From G963666705 sp963666705 (GTDB lineage: Bacteria; Pseudomonadota; Alphaproteobacteria; CADEGL01): a DNA stretch of 64,000 nucleotides. Each line of letters begins with the position of its first letter. Position 1 is the stretch's first letter. The position numbers and the translations under genes were made by a program. Of this stretch, positions 44,151 to 52,449 are shown in pieces. Below the pieces are notes generated by a model. It was not told where the DNA came from. It did no database searches and saw only the letters and a program-made list of their open reading frames with translations. The stretch is taken from the NCBI GenBank assembly GCA_963666705.2, contig CAXXKO010000028.1:1-64000 (forward strand), given 5' to 3'.

Positions 44151-44627
44151 ATGATCAGAGTCCAGACTGAAGATTTCGACCCCGGCGCGGAGCTCGCGGC
44201 GCTCACACGCGGCAACCATGCCATCGGCGGCCTCGCCTCCTTCGTCGGCCTGGTGCGCGACATGGCGGGCGGCGAGGCCGTGGGCGCCATGACCCTCGAG
44301 CACTACCCAGGCATGACCGAGCGCGAGCTCGAGAGAATCGAAGCCGAGGCGAACGAGCGCTGGGCGCTCGAGGCCAGCCTCATCGTTCACCGCCATGGCC
44401 GGCTCGAGCCCGGCGACCGGATCGTGCTCGTGGCCACCGCCTCGGCCCACCGTCAGGCGGCGCTGGAGGCGACGGCGTTCCTCATCGACTGGCTCAAGAC
44501 GCGCGCGCCCTTCTGGAAGCTCGAGGATATGCCGGAGGGTGCCAAATGGGTCGATGCACGGGCCAGCGACGACCGGGCCGCCGCGCGCTGGGCCGAGGGG
44601 AAGACGGACCCCGAAGCGGCGGAGTGA
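44151..44627 (+). CDS. moaE: Molybdopterin synthase large subunit MoaE
   Basis: This 158-aa subunit pairs with MoaD to insert sulfur into cyclic pyranopterin. Its landmarks are GGLASFVGLVRD, LEHYPGMTERELE, HRHGRLEPGDRIV and the C-terminal LKTRAPFWKLED with the active-site Lys. It starts at the ATG at 44151. It is divergent from the PhyH operon and 10.8 kb from moaD, which it normally follows directly. Confidence 0.94.
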   Translation: MIRVQTEDFDPGAELAALTRGNHAIGGLASFVGLVRDMAGGEAVGAMTLEHYPGMTERELERIEAEANERWALEASLIVHRHGRLEPGDRIVLVATASAHRQAALEATAFLIDWLKTRAPFWKLEDMPEGAKWVDARASDDRAAARWAEGKTDPEAAE

Positions 44628-44683
44628 GGCGCCGATTGCCGCGAACGGCACCGCCCTCTGCTGATCCCACGGCCGGTAAAAGC

Positions 44684-45586
44684 CTATTCGGCGGCGTTCT
44701 TCTTTGCCGCCGGGTCCTCGCGGACGACCGCGTCGTAGTCCTGCATGAGGGTCCGCGTGATGTCGCCGGCCGCGAAGGAGTAGTCGTCGATCTCGCTCAC
44801 GGGCGTCACCTCGACGGCCGTGCCGCTGAGGAAACATTCGGAGAAATCGGCCAGCTCTTCCGGCATGATGGTGCGCTCCACCACATCGTACCCCCGCGCG
44901 CGGGCGAGGCCGATCACCGTGCGCCGGGTGATGCCATCGAGGAAGCAGTCGGGGGTCGGCGTATGGATGGTGCCGTCCTTGACGAAGAAAATGTTGGCCC
45001 CCGTCGCTTCAGCAACATGCCCGCGGTAGTCGAACATGAGCGCGTCGCTGTAGCCCTCGGCCTCGGCCATGTGCTTGGAGAGGGTGCAGATCATGTAGAG
45101 GCCGGCGGCCTTGCTGTTGGTGGGTGCCGTGTCGGGCGCGGGGCGGCGCCAGGGGGAGATTTTCATGCGGATGCCCTTGAGGCGCGCCTCGGGCGAGAAG
45201 TAGGCCGGCCATTCCCAGGACGCGATGGCGACGTGGATCGCGTTCTGCTGGGCGGACACGCCCATCATCTCGCTGCCGCGCCAGGCGACGGGCCGCAGAT
45301 AGGCGTCGACCAGGCCCTGGGCCTCGATGACGTCGCGGCAGGCCTGGTCGATCTCCTCGACCGTGAAGGGGAGCTCGAAGCCGAGGACACCGGCGGAGTG
45401 GAACAGCCGCTCGGTATGCTCCGTCAGCTTGAAGGTGCGGCCGTTATAGACCCGCTGGCCCTCGAAAACGCAGCTCGCGTAGTGGAGGCCGTGGGTGAGC
45501 ACGTGAACCTTGGCGTCGCGCCAGGGGATCAGCGCGCCGTCGAACCAGATCACGCCGTCACGGTCATCGTATGGTAGAAGCGACAT
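44684..45586 (-). CDS. ilvE: Branched-chain amino acid aminotransferase
   Basis: This 300-aa fold-type IV PLP enzyme makes the last transfer in valine, leucine and isoleucine synthesis. It has HGLHYASCVFEGQR at the opening of the active site, the PLP Lys in TNSKAAGLYM, the cofactor region EATGANIFFV, and FLSGTAVEVTPV at the end. The start is the ATG at 45586 (a GTG directly before it is also in frame). It is divergent from the MarR-type petP gene across 96 bp, a pairing I recall as common in alphaproteobacteria. Confidence 0.93.
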   Translation of the reverse strand: MSLLPYDDRDGVIWFDGALIPWRDAKVHVLTHGLHYASCVFEGQRVYNGRTFKLTEHTERLFHSAGVLGFELPFTVEEIDQACRDVIEAQGLVDAYLRPVAWRGSEMMGVSAQQNAIHVAIASWEWPAYFSPEARLKGIRMKISPWRRPAPDTAPTNSKAAGLYMICTLSKHMAEAEGYSDALMFDYRGHVAEATGANIFFVKDGTIHTPTPDCFLDGITRRTVIGLARARGYDVVERTIMPEELADFSECFLSGTAVEVTPVSEIDDYSFAAGDITRTLMQDYDAVVREDPAAKKNAAE

Positions 45587-45682
45587 CACAAACCTATCCC
45601 GCGAAAATGGAGGCCAGCTTCGCCAAATTACGCTAAACCCTGCGTATCACTGGGGTTTGGAGGTGTCAACGGAGGGATCGAC

Positions 45683-46147
45683 ATGGCGGACATGCAGGCC
45701 GGCGCCACGCTGCTCTACCTGCGTGAGGAGGAGCTGCGGCTCGGCGTCGAGCTGATGTTCTATGCCCAGCGCGACCTCGCCGCCGCGCTGGGCGGGGCGC
45801 TCGACCGCCACCGCATCGGCCGCGCCCACCACCGCACGCTCTATTTCATCGGCCGCAACCCCGATATCAACGTCGGCGGACTCCTCGGTATCCTGCGTAT
45901 CACCAAGCAGAGCCTGTCGCGGGTGCTGGGCGAGCTGTTGGCCGCGGAACTGGTCAGCCAACGCGTGAGTCCACACGATAGGCGCCAGCGGCTCCTGACC
46001 CTGACCCCCAAGGGCGCCGTGGTCGAGCGCGAGCTGTTCGACATCCAGCGCGCGCGTATCCTCGCCGCCTACCGCGCCGCGGGCGGGCCGGCCGTCCTCG
46101 GCTTCCGAGAAGTGCTGCAGGCGCTCATCGACGGGCCAGGACACTAG
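45683..46147 (+). CDS. petP: MarR-family transcriptional regulator, PetP-like
   Basis: This 154-aa winged-helix protein has the recognition region ILRITKQSLSRVLGELLAAE and the wing SPHDRRQRLLTLTPKG. GGAGGG lies 6 bp before its ATG. It precedes an OmpR-type regulator, as petP precedes petR in Rhodobacter and relatives, so I use that name with some caution. Its TAG stop (46145-46147) is part of the CTAG in which an F2 element begins, so about 340 bp now separate it from petR. Confidence 0.85.
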   Translation: MADMQAGATLLYLREEELRLGVELMFYAQRDLAAALGGALDRHRIGRAHHRTLYFIGRNPDINVGGLLGILRITKQSLSRVLGELLAAELVSQRVSPHDRRQRLLTLTPKGAVVERELFDIQRARILAAYRAAGGPAVLGFREVLQALIDGPGH

Positions 46148-46454
46148 TGGTTCGAACCCGACGAAAGAGTCGCCCTCTCCCTTGGGGAGAGGGTCGGGGT
46201 GAGGGGACGCGCGTAGGCGCGTTAAAAAGAGCCTTTCCGCCGCCTGCCGGCGGCCAAGCCCTCACCCTCCCGCTTCGCGGGACTCTTTCCTGACCCCTCA
46301 CCCTCCCGCTTCGCGGGACTCTTTCCAGACCCCTCACCCTCCCGCTTCGCGGGACTCTTTCCTGACCCCTCACCCTCCCGCTTCGCGGGTCCCTCCCTCT
46401 CCCCCCAAGGGAAGAAGTGGGGAGAGGGTTCCAAGTGTCAGACGCGAACCACTA
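46145..46454. repeat. F2 inverted-repeat element, copy C (expanded)
   Basis: The ends CTAGTGGTTCGAACCCGAC and, inverted, CTAGTGGTTCGCGTCTGAC border a 310-bp element. It is longer than the other copies because a 36-bp unit opening CTCACCCTCCCGCTTCGCGG is present four times (starts 46261, 46297, 46333, 46369). It separates the MarR gene from the response-regulator gene. Confidence 0.92.
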
Positions 46455-46487
46455 GAGCCGGCGGGGCGAAGCTGTATAATCCGCCTC

Positions 46488-47171
46488 ATGACGGGCGAGC
46501 TGCCGCACATCCTGGTCGTCGACGACGACACCCGCCTCCGCGAGCTGCTACGCAAATACCTCTCGGAAAACGGCTTTTGGGTCACCACGGCGGCCAACGC
46601 GGCCGAGGCCCGGGCGCGCCTCGCCAGCCTCGCCTTCGACCTCATCATTCTCGACCTCATGATGCCGGGCGAGAACGGGCTCGAGCTGACCGCCTCGCTC
46701 AGGCGCGAGAGCACCGTGCCCATCATCATGCTGACGGCCATGGGCGAGGCGGAGGACCGCATCGCCGGGCTCGAGCGTGGCGCCGACGACTACCTGCCCA
46801 AGCCGTTCGAGCCGCGCGAGCTGGTCTTGCGCATCCGCACCGTGCTCCGCCGCGTCCCGGCGCCGCCCGACCCACCGGGCGCCATCGCCCTGGGTGAGTT
46901 CGAGTTCGATCTGGAGCGCCAGGAGCTTACACGCGGGGCCGACCCGGTCCGCCTGACGGCCAGCGAGGCGCGTCTCCTCAAGCTGTTGGCACTCAACCCC
47001 GGCGCGGCCATGAGCCGCGAGAGCCTCGCGCGCGGCGGCGGCATCAGCGGCGGCGACCGCGCCGTCGATGTCCAAGTCACGCGGCTCCGACGCAAGATCG
47101 AGCCCGATCCGAAGATTCCGCGCTACCTCCAGACCGTGCGTGGCAAAGGCTATCTGCTGAGGCCTGGCTAA
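46488..47171 (+). CDS. petR: OmpR-family response regulator, PetR-like
   Basis: This 227-aa protein has an N-terminal receiver (acidic pocket VDDD, phospho-Asp in LIILDLMMPGENG, Lys in LPKPFEP) and a C-terminal winged helix (LTASEARLLKLLA, then VDVQVTRLRRKIEPDP and TVRGKGYLL). It should bind DNA when phosphorylated by the kinase encoded 4 bp downstream. Upstream lie an F2 repeat and the MarR gene. Confidence 0.93.
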   Translation: MTGELPHILVVDDDTRLRELLRKYLSENGFWVTTAANAAEARARLASLAFDLIILDLMMPGENGLELTASLRRESTVPIIMLTAMGEAEDRIAGLERGADDYLPKPFEPRELVLRIRTVLRRVPAPPDPPGAIALGEFEFDLERQELTRGADPVRLTASEARLLKLLALNPGAAMSRESLARGGGISGGDRAVDVQVTRLRRKIEPDPKIPRYLQTVRGKGYLLRPG

Positions 47172-47175
47172 AGTC

Positions 47176-48501
47176 ATGGGTCCGGCCTCGCACATAAAGC
47201 GCTTCCTGCCGCGCTCCCTCCTGGGCCGGTCGCTCCTGATCATCGTCTCGCCACTGATCCTGCTGCAGGTGATCAGCACCTTCATCTTCTACGACCGCCA
47301 CTGGGATACGGTGACGCGGCGGCTCGTGGGATCCTTCGCGGGCGACATCGCCGCCGTCATCCGCCTTCTGCACGAGAATCCCGAGCCCGATGGCCAGGCC
47401 GCGGTGCTGGAGCTCGCCCACGCCAACCTCGACATGCGCCTCATCGTCAAGCCGGGCGAGATCCTGCCCAACACCGGGCTCACCAAGGACGGCGGCGGCA
47501 TCCTCGACACGAGCCTCGCCCATTCCCTCCGCGAACGGGTGCGGCGGCCCTTCCTGATCGACACCACCTCCTACGCCAAACAGATCGAGGTCAACATCCA
47601 GCTCGCGGACGGCGTGTTGCAGGTGTTCACGCCGCGCAAGCGGCTGTTCAGCTCCACCACCTACATCTTCGTCATGTGGATGGTCGGCACCTCGCTCATC
47701 CTGTTCGCCGTTGCCACCCTGTTCATGCGCAACCAGGTCCGGCCCATAAGTCGCCTCGCCGTGGCGGCGGACGATTTCGGCAAGGGGCGTGACCACCCCG
47801 AGTTCCGGCCCCAGGGCGCCAAAGAGGTGCGCCAGGCCGCCGCCGCCTTCATCGACATGCGCGATCGCATCCAGCGCCAGATGAGCCAACGCACGGCGAT
47901 GCTGTCGGGCGTGTCGCACGACCTGCGCACGCCACTCACGCGCATGCGCCTCCAACTCGCCATGCTCGAGGACTCGGGCGCCGCCGCCGAGCTCAAGTCC
48001 GACATCCTCGAGATGGAGCGGATGATCGAGGACTACCTCGCCTTCGCCCGAGGCGAGGACGCGGAGAGCCCGGTCGAGAGCGATCTCGCCGCACTCCTCG
48101 GGGAGGTCGCGGACGGCGCGCGGGGACATGGCGCGCCCATCGAGATCGAGACGCGAGGCGAGCTCATCGTGATGGTGCGGCCCAACGCACTCAAACGGGC
48201 ACTTTCCAACCTCGCGACCAACGCCTGCCGCTATGGGGAGCGGGTCACGATCGCGGCCGGCAACCGAGGGGGCGCCATCGAGATCACCGTCGACGACGAC
48301 GGGCCGGGCATCCCCGAAGGCAAACGCGACGAGGTGTTCCGTCCCTTCTACCGGATCGATCAATCGCGCAATCCGGCGACGGGCGGCACGGGCCTGGGCC
48401 TCTCGATCGCGCGCGACATCGTGCGCGCTCACGGCGGGGAGATCGTGCTCGTCGAATCACCGCTCGGCGGCCTACGCGCGATCGTCCGCATGCCGCTCTG
48501 A
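47176..48501 (+). CDS. Sensor histidine kinase, EnvZ-like
   Basis: This 441-aa protein has two membrane helices (near residues 18-38 and around TYIFVMWMVGTSLILFAVAT) with a periplasmic sensor between them, then a HAMP region (RNQVRPISRLAVAADDFGKG). The phospho-His is in SGVSHDLRTPLTRMRL. The ATP-binding domain has NLATNACRYG, DDDGPGIP and GGTGLGLSI. It is paired with the OmpR-type regulator just upstream. The HAMP-DHp layout and length are as in EnvZ. The signal is unknown. Confidence 0.93.
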   Translation: MGPASHIKRFLPRSLLGRSLLIIVSPLILLQVISTFIFYDRHWDTVTRRLVGSFAGDIAAVIRLLHENPEPDGQAAVLELAHANLDMRLIVKPGEILPNTGLTKDGGGILDTSLAHSLRERVRRPFLIDTTSYAKQIEVNIQLADGVLQVFTPRKRLFSSTTYIFVMWMVGTSLILFAVATLFMRNQVRPISRLAVAADDFGKGRDHPEFRPQGAKEVRQAAAAFIDMRDRIQRQMSQRTAMLSGVSHDLRTPLTRMRLQLAMLEDSGAAAELKSDILEMERMIEDYLAFARGEDAESPVESDLAALLGEVADGARGHGAPIEIETRGELIVMVRPNALKRALSNLATNACRYGERVTIAAGNRGGAIEITVDDDGPGIPEGKRDEVFRPFYRIDQSRNPATGGTGLGLSIARDIVRAHGGEIVLVESPLGGLRAIVRMPL

Positions 48502-48601
48502 TCCGATCGCGACCCGCGCATTTGGGTGCCCGCCCGAAAAGGGCGGCCTGGACGACCCCTACTCGTTGTCGCCGGCTTGGGCGCCGGCGCCGCGGCAGCC
48601 G

Positions 48602-49576
48602 TCATGGCGCGGGCCCGAACGAGGCCTCGAAGAAGTCGAGCCAGTTCTCGCCCATGATGCGATCGACCTCGCCGGACGCGAAGCCCACCTCGGCGAGGCC
48701 GCGGGCGATGTTGCCGAAATCGCGGTTGGATTTGAACCATTCGGGCTGCACCGGCCAACTGGCTCGCGACTCGTCGCCTTCGCCGTAATCGGTATCGCGG
48801 CTCCAGCGGCCGTTGCGCATCCAGTGCGCGACCGAATCGGGATGCCCCTGGACCAGGTCCGAGCCGATGCCGATGCGCTCGGTCCCCATGATCTCAGCCG
48901 TTCGCGCCACCATGGCGCAGAAATCCTCGAGCCGGCAGTCCGTCTTGCCCTCGAGGTGGTGCGGATAGAGGCTGAAGCCCAGCATGCCGCCGCTCCCGGC
49001 CAGGGCCGCGAGCACCGTGTCGGACTTGTTGCGCAAGGCCGGCTCCCACACGGCTGAATTGGCGTGGGTGATGGCGATGGGCCGGGTCGAGATCTCGATC
49101 GCATCGAGGGTCGATCGCTCGGCGCTATGGGACATGTCGACGACCATGCCGACGCGATTCATCTCGGCGATCACCTGGCGGCCGAAGCGGGTGACGCCCG
49201 CATCCTCCGCCTCGTAGCAGCCGGTGGCGAGCGGACTCTGGTTGTTGTAGCTCAATTGCATGAAGCGGCCGCCCAGCTCGTGCAGCACCTGCACGAGGCC
49301 GAAATCATCGTCGATGGGCGAGCAGTTCTGGAAGCCGAAGACGATGGCTGTCCTGCCTTCCCGCGCGGCGCGGCGCACGTCCTCGGCGGTGCGGGCCTGG
49401 GTGATGAGGTCGGCATGGCGCTCGAAGCGGCGGTGCCAGTCGGCGATCCTCGCGGCCGTGGCGCGGAAGTCTTCCCAATAGCTCACGGTGACGTGGACGC
49501 AATCGACGCCGCCCGCGCGCATGTCCTCGAAGATCGCGCGCGACCAGTTGCAGTATTGCAGGCCGTCGATGAGCAT
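48602..49576 (-). CDS. Membrane dipeptidase (M19)-family protein lacking the first metal motif
   Basis: This 324-aa TIM-barrel protein aligns with M19 dipeptidases at VFGFQNCSPIDDD, DMSHSAERSTLDAIEIS, PIAITHANS (two metal His) and IGIGSDLVQG. The N-terminal metal motif (H-x-D in DGHND) reads DGLQYCNW here, so the His is missing. GGAGGAGGG lies before the ATG at 49576, and the frame upstream would read through non-conserved sequence. It may use one metal, or act on a non-peptide substrate. The adjacent SDR gene is divergent. Confidence 0.75.
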   Translation of the reverse strand: MLIDGLQYCNWSRAIFEDMRAGGVDCVHVTVSYWEDFRATAARIADWHRRFERHADLITQARTAEDVRRAAREGRTAIVFGFQNCSPIDDDFGLVQVLHELGGRFMQLSYNNQSPLATGCYEAEDAGVTRFGRQVIAEMNRVGMVVDMSHSAERSTLDAIEISTRPIAITHANSAVWEPALRNKSDTVLAALAGSGGMLGFSLYPHHLEGKTDCRLEDFCAMVARTAEIMGTERIGIGSDLVQGHPDSVAHWMRNGRWSRDTDYGEGDESRASWPVQPEWFKSNRDFGNIARGLAEVGFASGEVDRIMGENWLDFFEASFGPAP

Positions 49577-49712
49577 TATTAGGGTCCCTCCTCCAGGCGC
49601 AGCCCCAACGAGCTTGTAGCCGAAGAAGCGCGCCGGCGCGAGTTTGGTACGCCGTGGCACCGGGGAGGCCACTGGGCTAAGCTCTCCGCTCAATCATCCG
49701 GGGGAGGCAAGG

Positions 49713-50477
49713 TTGAGCGAGGAAGGCAAGAGGCCGCGGTCGGTGCTGGTCACCGGCTCGGGCAGCGGGATCGGGTTGGCCATCGCGCGACGCATGGCGG
49801 CGCCGGGCGTGAGCATCATGGTTCACGCGCTCACCAACCGGGAGGGGTGTGAGCGCACCGCGCGCGAGGTACGCGCGTTGGGTGCCGAGGCCGAGATCAC
49901 CCTCGGCGACCTTTCTGACCCGGACTTCGCCGCGGGAATCGTGGACCGAACGGCCGAGGCGTTCGGCGGCCTCGACGTGCTGATCGCCAATGCCGGCTTC
50001 CCCGAGCTCCGGGTCTTCGGCGAGATCGACCGCGAAGGCTTCGAGAACACCTACAAGGTGATCGCCACGGGTTTCTTCCAGATGGCGAGCCGGGCCATGC
50101 CGTACCTCGAGGCGGCGCGGGACGGGCGGGTGGTGAGCATCAGCACCCTCAACGTCCACATGTACCGGCCCAACTATCCCACCTACCCCGCCTCCGCCGC
50201 CGCCAAAGCGGCGCTGGAGGCGTTGACCCGGTCCTATGCGGTCCAGATGGCGCCCCACGGGGTGACGGCCAACTGCGTCGCCCCCGGCATCATCGAGAAG
50301 GACGCCGACACCGTTCAGTTCTACGACGAGGCGGGTTACGCGCCACTCGTCGCCCACGTCCCGCTCGGCCGCCTCGGGCGCACCGACGAGGTGGCCGCCA
50401 TGGTGGCCTTCCTCGCGAGCCCGGATGCGAGCTACGTGACCGGCCAGGTCATCCACGTCAACGGCGGCATCGTCTGA
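49713..50477 (+). CDS. SDR-family protein with altered active site
   Basis: This 254-aa SDR has TGSGSGIGLAIARRM and IANAG. The catalytic Ser is in VVSISTLNV. In the place of Y-x-x-x-K it reads YPASAAAKAAL, where the residue four before Lys is Ser and the nearest Tyr is three further back. So the usual catalytic Tyr may be missing or shifted. It ends VTGQVIHVNGGIV. The TTG at 49713 is the start, because GGGGGAGG lies 5 bp upstream. The next element is an F3 repeat. Confidence 0.8.
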   Translation: MSEEGKRPRSVLVTGSGSGIGLAIARRMAAPGVSIMVHALTNREGCERTAREVRALGAEAEITLGDLSDPDFAAGIVDRTAEAFGGLDVLIANAGFPELRVFGEIDREGFENTYKVIATGFFQMASRAMPYLEAARDGRVVSISTLNVHMYRPNYPTYPASAAAKAALEALTRSYAVQMAPHGVTANCVAPGIIEKDADTVQFYDEAGYAPLVAHVPLGRLGRTDEVAAMVAFLASPDASYVTGQVIHVNGGIV

Positions 50478-50496
50478 CTCCGGCGGAAGGTAAGCC

Positions 50497-50692
50497 TAGT
50501 ACCCACTTTCATAATTCCGTGTGCCATACGACGACGTCCGGGGGCCTCGGGGCGCCGCCCTACGGGTCGCTTTTCCCGCCCCCTCGGGGCGTCGAGGACG
50601 CTTGACGATGCCCCGGCATCGCCGGCGCACCCCCTCCTACCGAGGAGACGGGAAAAGCGATCGTATGGCACACGGAATTATGAAAGTGGGTA
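50497..50692. repeat. F3 inverted-repeat element, copy C
   Basis: It is nearly identical to copy A, reversed. The left end is at CTAG (50496-50499). The right end reads GTGGGTACTCG, so the final TAG has mutated. It lies 19 bp after the TGA of the SDR gene. Confidence 0.9.
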
Positions 50693-50801
50693 CTCGGCAG
50701 CACCGAGACCGCTTGAGCGCACGGCTGGCGCGCGCTAGCGTATTTTCCGCACGCGCGGATTCGGCGCCGGCCGGTGCCGACCAATGATGAAATGCCCTCG
50801 A

Positions 50802-50875
50802 GTGGAGAAAATCCAACAAAAAGTCCCCTTCTCGCTCCGAGGGGAGAGGGTTCGAAGCGTCAGAACAGACTCGCT
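50802..50875. repeat. Degenerate, internally deleted F2 element
   Basis: GAGTGGAGAAAATCC, CAAAAAGTCCCC and GGGGAGAGGGTTCGAAGCGTCAG line up with both ends of F2, but the interior is gone. No CTAG remains. It lies 18 bp before the first of three MFS genes. Confidence 0.5.
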
Positions 50876-50892
50876 GGGATCATACAATTGCC

Positions 50893-52428
50893 ATGACCGT
50901 CGCCGTCGCTGAACCCGCGAGTAGCGCGTTCCAGCGCGCGATGGCGCTCGTCTTCGTGGTGCTCTCGGCCACGGTATTCGAGATCCACCTGACCAACGTG
51001 GCCGTGGTGCTGCCCCACATGCAGGGCACCTTCTCGGCCACCCACGACCAGATCAGCTGGGTCGTGACTTCGTTCTTCGTCGGCATGACACTCAGCTTCG
51101 CCTGTTCGGGCTGGGCCGCGGACCGGTTCGGCCGCAAGCGCGTGTTCCTCGTCGCCTCGGCCTGCTACACGGTGGCGACCCTGTTCTGCGGCCTCGCCAC
51201 CGGCCTCGCCGAGGAGGTGTTCTGGCGCTTCGCCCTGGGGGCGTTCGGCGGCGCGCTGATGCCGCTCAGCCAGGCCATCGTGCTCGACACCTTCCCGCGC
51301 CGGCAGATGGGCATGGCAAACGCGATCTGGGGCATCGGCGTGATGGTCGGCCCGGCCATGGGCCCGACCATCGGTGGCTACATCACCGAGCACCTCACCT
51401 GGCCCTGGATCTTTTTCGGCGTCGTGCCGTTCGCGGTGATCGCGCTCATCGGTAGCTGGGTCTTCGTGCGCGAGACGGAGAGCCGCCCCGAGCGGCCTTT
51501 CGACCTCATCGGCTTCACGGCGCTCGTCATCGGCCTCGTGGCCGCGCAGCTCATCATCAACCGGGGCGAACGCCTCGACTGGTTCGAATCGCCCGAGATC
51601 ATCATCGAGGCGGCCGCGGCGGCCGGCGCCTTCTACGTTCTGGTCGTGCACAGCATGACCACCAAGGCGCCCTTCTTCGAGCTGGCGCTGTTCCGCGACC
51701 GCAACGCCGCCACGGGCCTCTTCCTGGTCGTCATCTGGGGCTTCATGCTGCACAGCACCGTCGTCCTCCTCTCTCTCATGATGCAGGAGCTGCGCGGCTT
51801 CCCGGCCGCGACCATCGGGCTCCTGCTCTCGCCCCGCGGCTTCGGCGTCATGGCCGGCATGTTCCTCGCCGGGTGGGCGGTGCGCTACCTCGACCCGCGC
51901 CACATGATCGCCTTCGGCCTCCTGTGCCTGGCGGTGACGGGCTGGGCGATGTCGAAATGGACCCTCCAGGTGGGCGCCTGGGAGGTCGTCTGGACCAGTT
52001 CTCTACAGGGGTTCGGCACCGGGTTCAGCTTCGTGCCGCTCAACACCAAGACCTTCTCGACCCTCGCGCGGCGCTTCCGCACCGAGGGGCTTACGCTCTT
52101 CAACCTGCTGCTGTTCAGCGGCATCGGCGCCGGCATCGCCGTCGCCGTCAATGTGCTGACCCGCTCGGCGACCATCAACCGGGCCAACCTGACGGAATAC
52201 GTGACACCCTACAATCAGGCCCTGCGCGGGCCGCTCGTGCCCGACTTCTGGGACCCGTCCTCGAGCGCCGGCCTCGCCGCCCTCGAGGTCGAGATCACGC
52301 GCCAGGCCAACATGATCGGCTACCTCAACAACTTCCGGCTCGTCGCCATCCTGGCGTTGCTGGCGCTGCCGCTCGTCTACCTGTTCAGCCCCGGCCGCAT
52401 CGAGGCCAAGGAGACGGAGGATGATTGA
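50893..52428 (+). CDS. DHA2-type (14-TM) MFS transporter, paralogue 1
   Basis: This 511-aa protein has 14 predicted membrane helices. Motif A is GWAADRFGRKRVF. PHMQGTFSATHDQISWVVTS is shared with the two genes downstream. The Asp in helix 1 that most EmrB/QacA-type pumps carry (LDxTIVN) is Glu here (FEIHLTNVAVVLP). The C-terminus has EITRQANMIGYLNNF, which also recurs in the paralogues. No EmrA-type adaptor or regulator is next to it. The second paralogue starts 21 bp downstream. The substrate is unknown. Confidence 0.87.
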   Translation: MTVAVAEPASSAFQRAMALVFVVLSATVFEIHLTNVAVVLPHMQGTFSATHDQISWVVTSFFVGMTLSFACSGWAADRFGRKRVFLVASACYTVATLFCGLATGLAEEVFWRFALGAFGGALMPLSQAIVLDTFPRRQMGMANAIWGIGVMVGPAMGPTIGGYITEHLTWPWIFFGVVPFAVIALIGSWVFVRETESRPERPFDLIGFTALVIGLVAAQLIINRGERLDWFESPEIIIEAAAAAGAFYVLVVHSMTTKAPFFELALFRDRNAATGLFLVVIWGFMLHSTVVLLSLMMQELRGFPAATIGLLLSPRGFGVMAGMFLAGWAVRYLDPRHMIAFGLLCLAVTGWAMSKWTLQVGAWEVVWTSSLQGFGTGFSFVPLNTKTFSTLARRFRTEGLTLFNLLLFSGIGAGIAVAVNVLTRSATINRANLTEYVTPYNQALRGPLVPDFWDPSSSAGLAALEVEITRQANMIGYLNNFRLVAILALLALPLVYLFSPGRIEAKETEDD

Positions 52429-52449
52429 GCAACCGCGGGGGTCGATGCC

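Noticed and set aside
46261..46390. Four 36-bp repeats resembling a CRISPR array
   Set aside because: The repeats are directly adjacent with no unique spacers, they lie inside an F2 element, and no cas genes are present.
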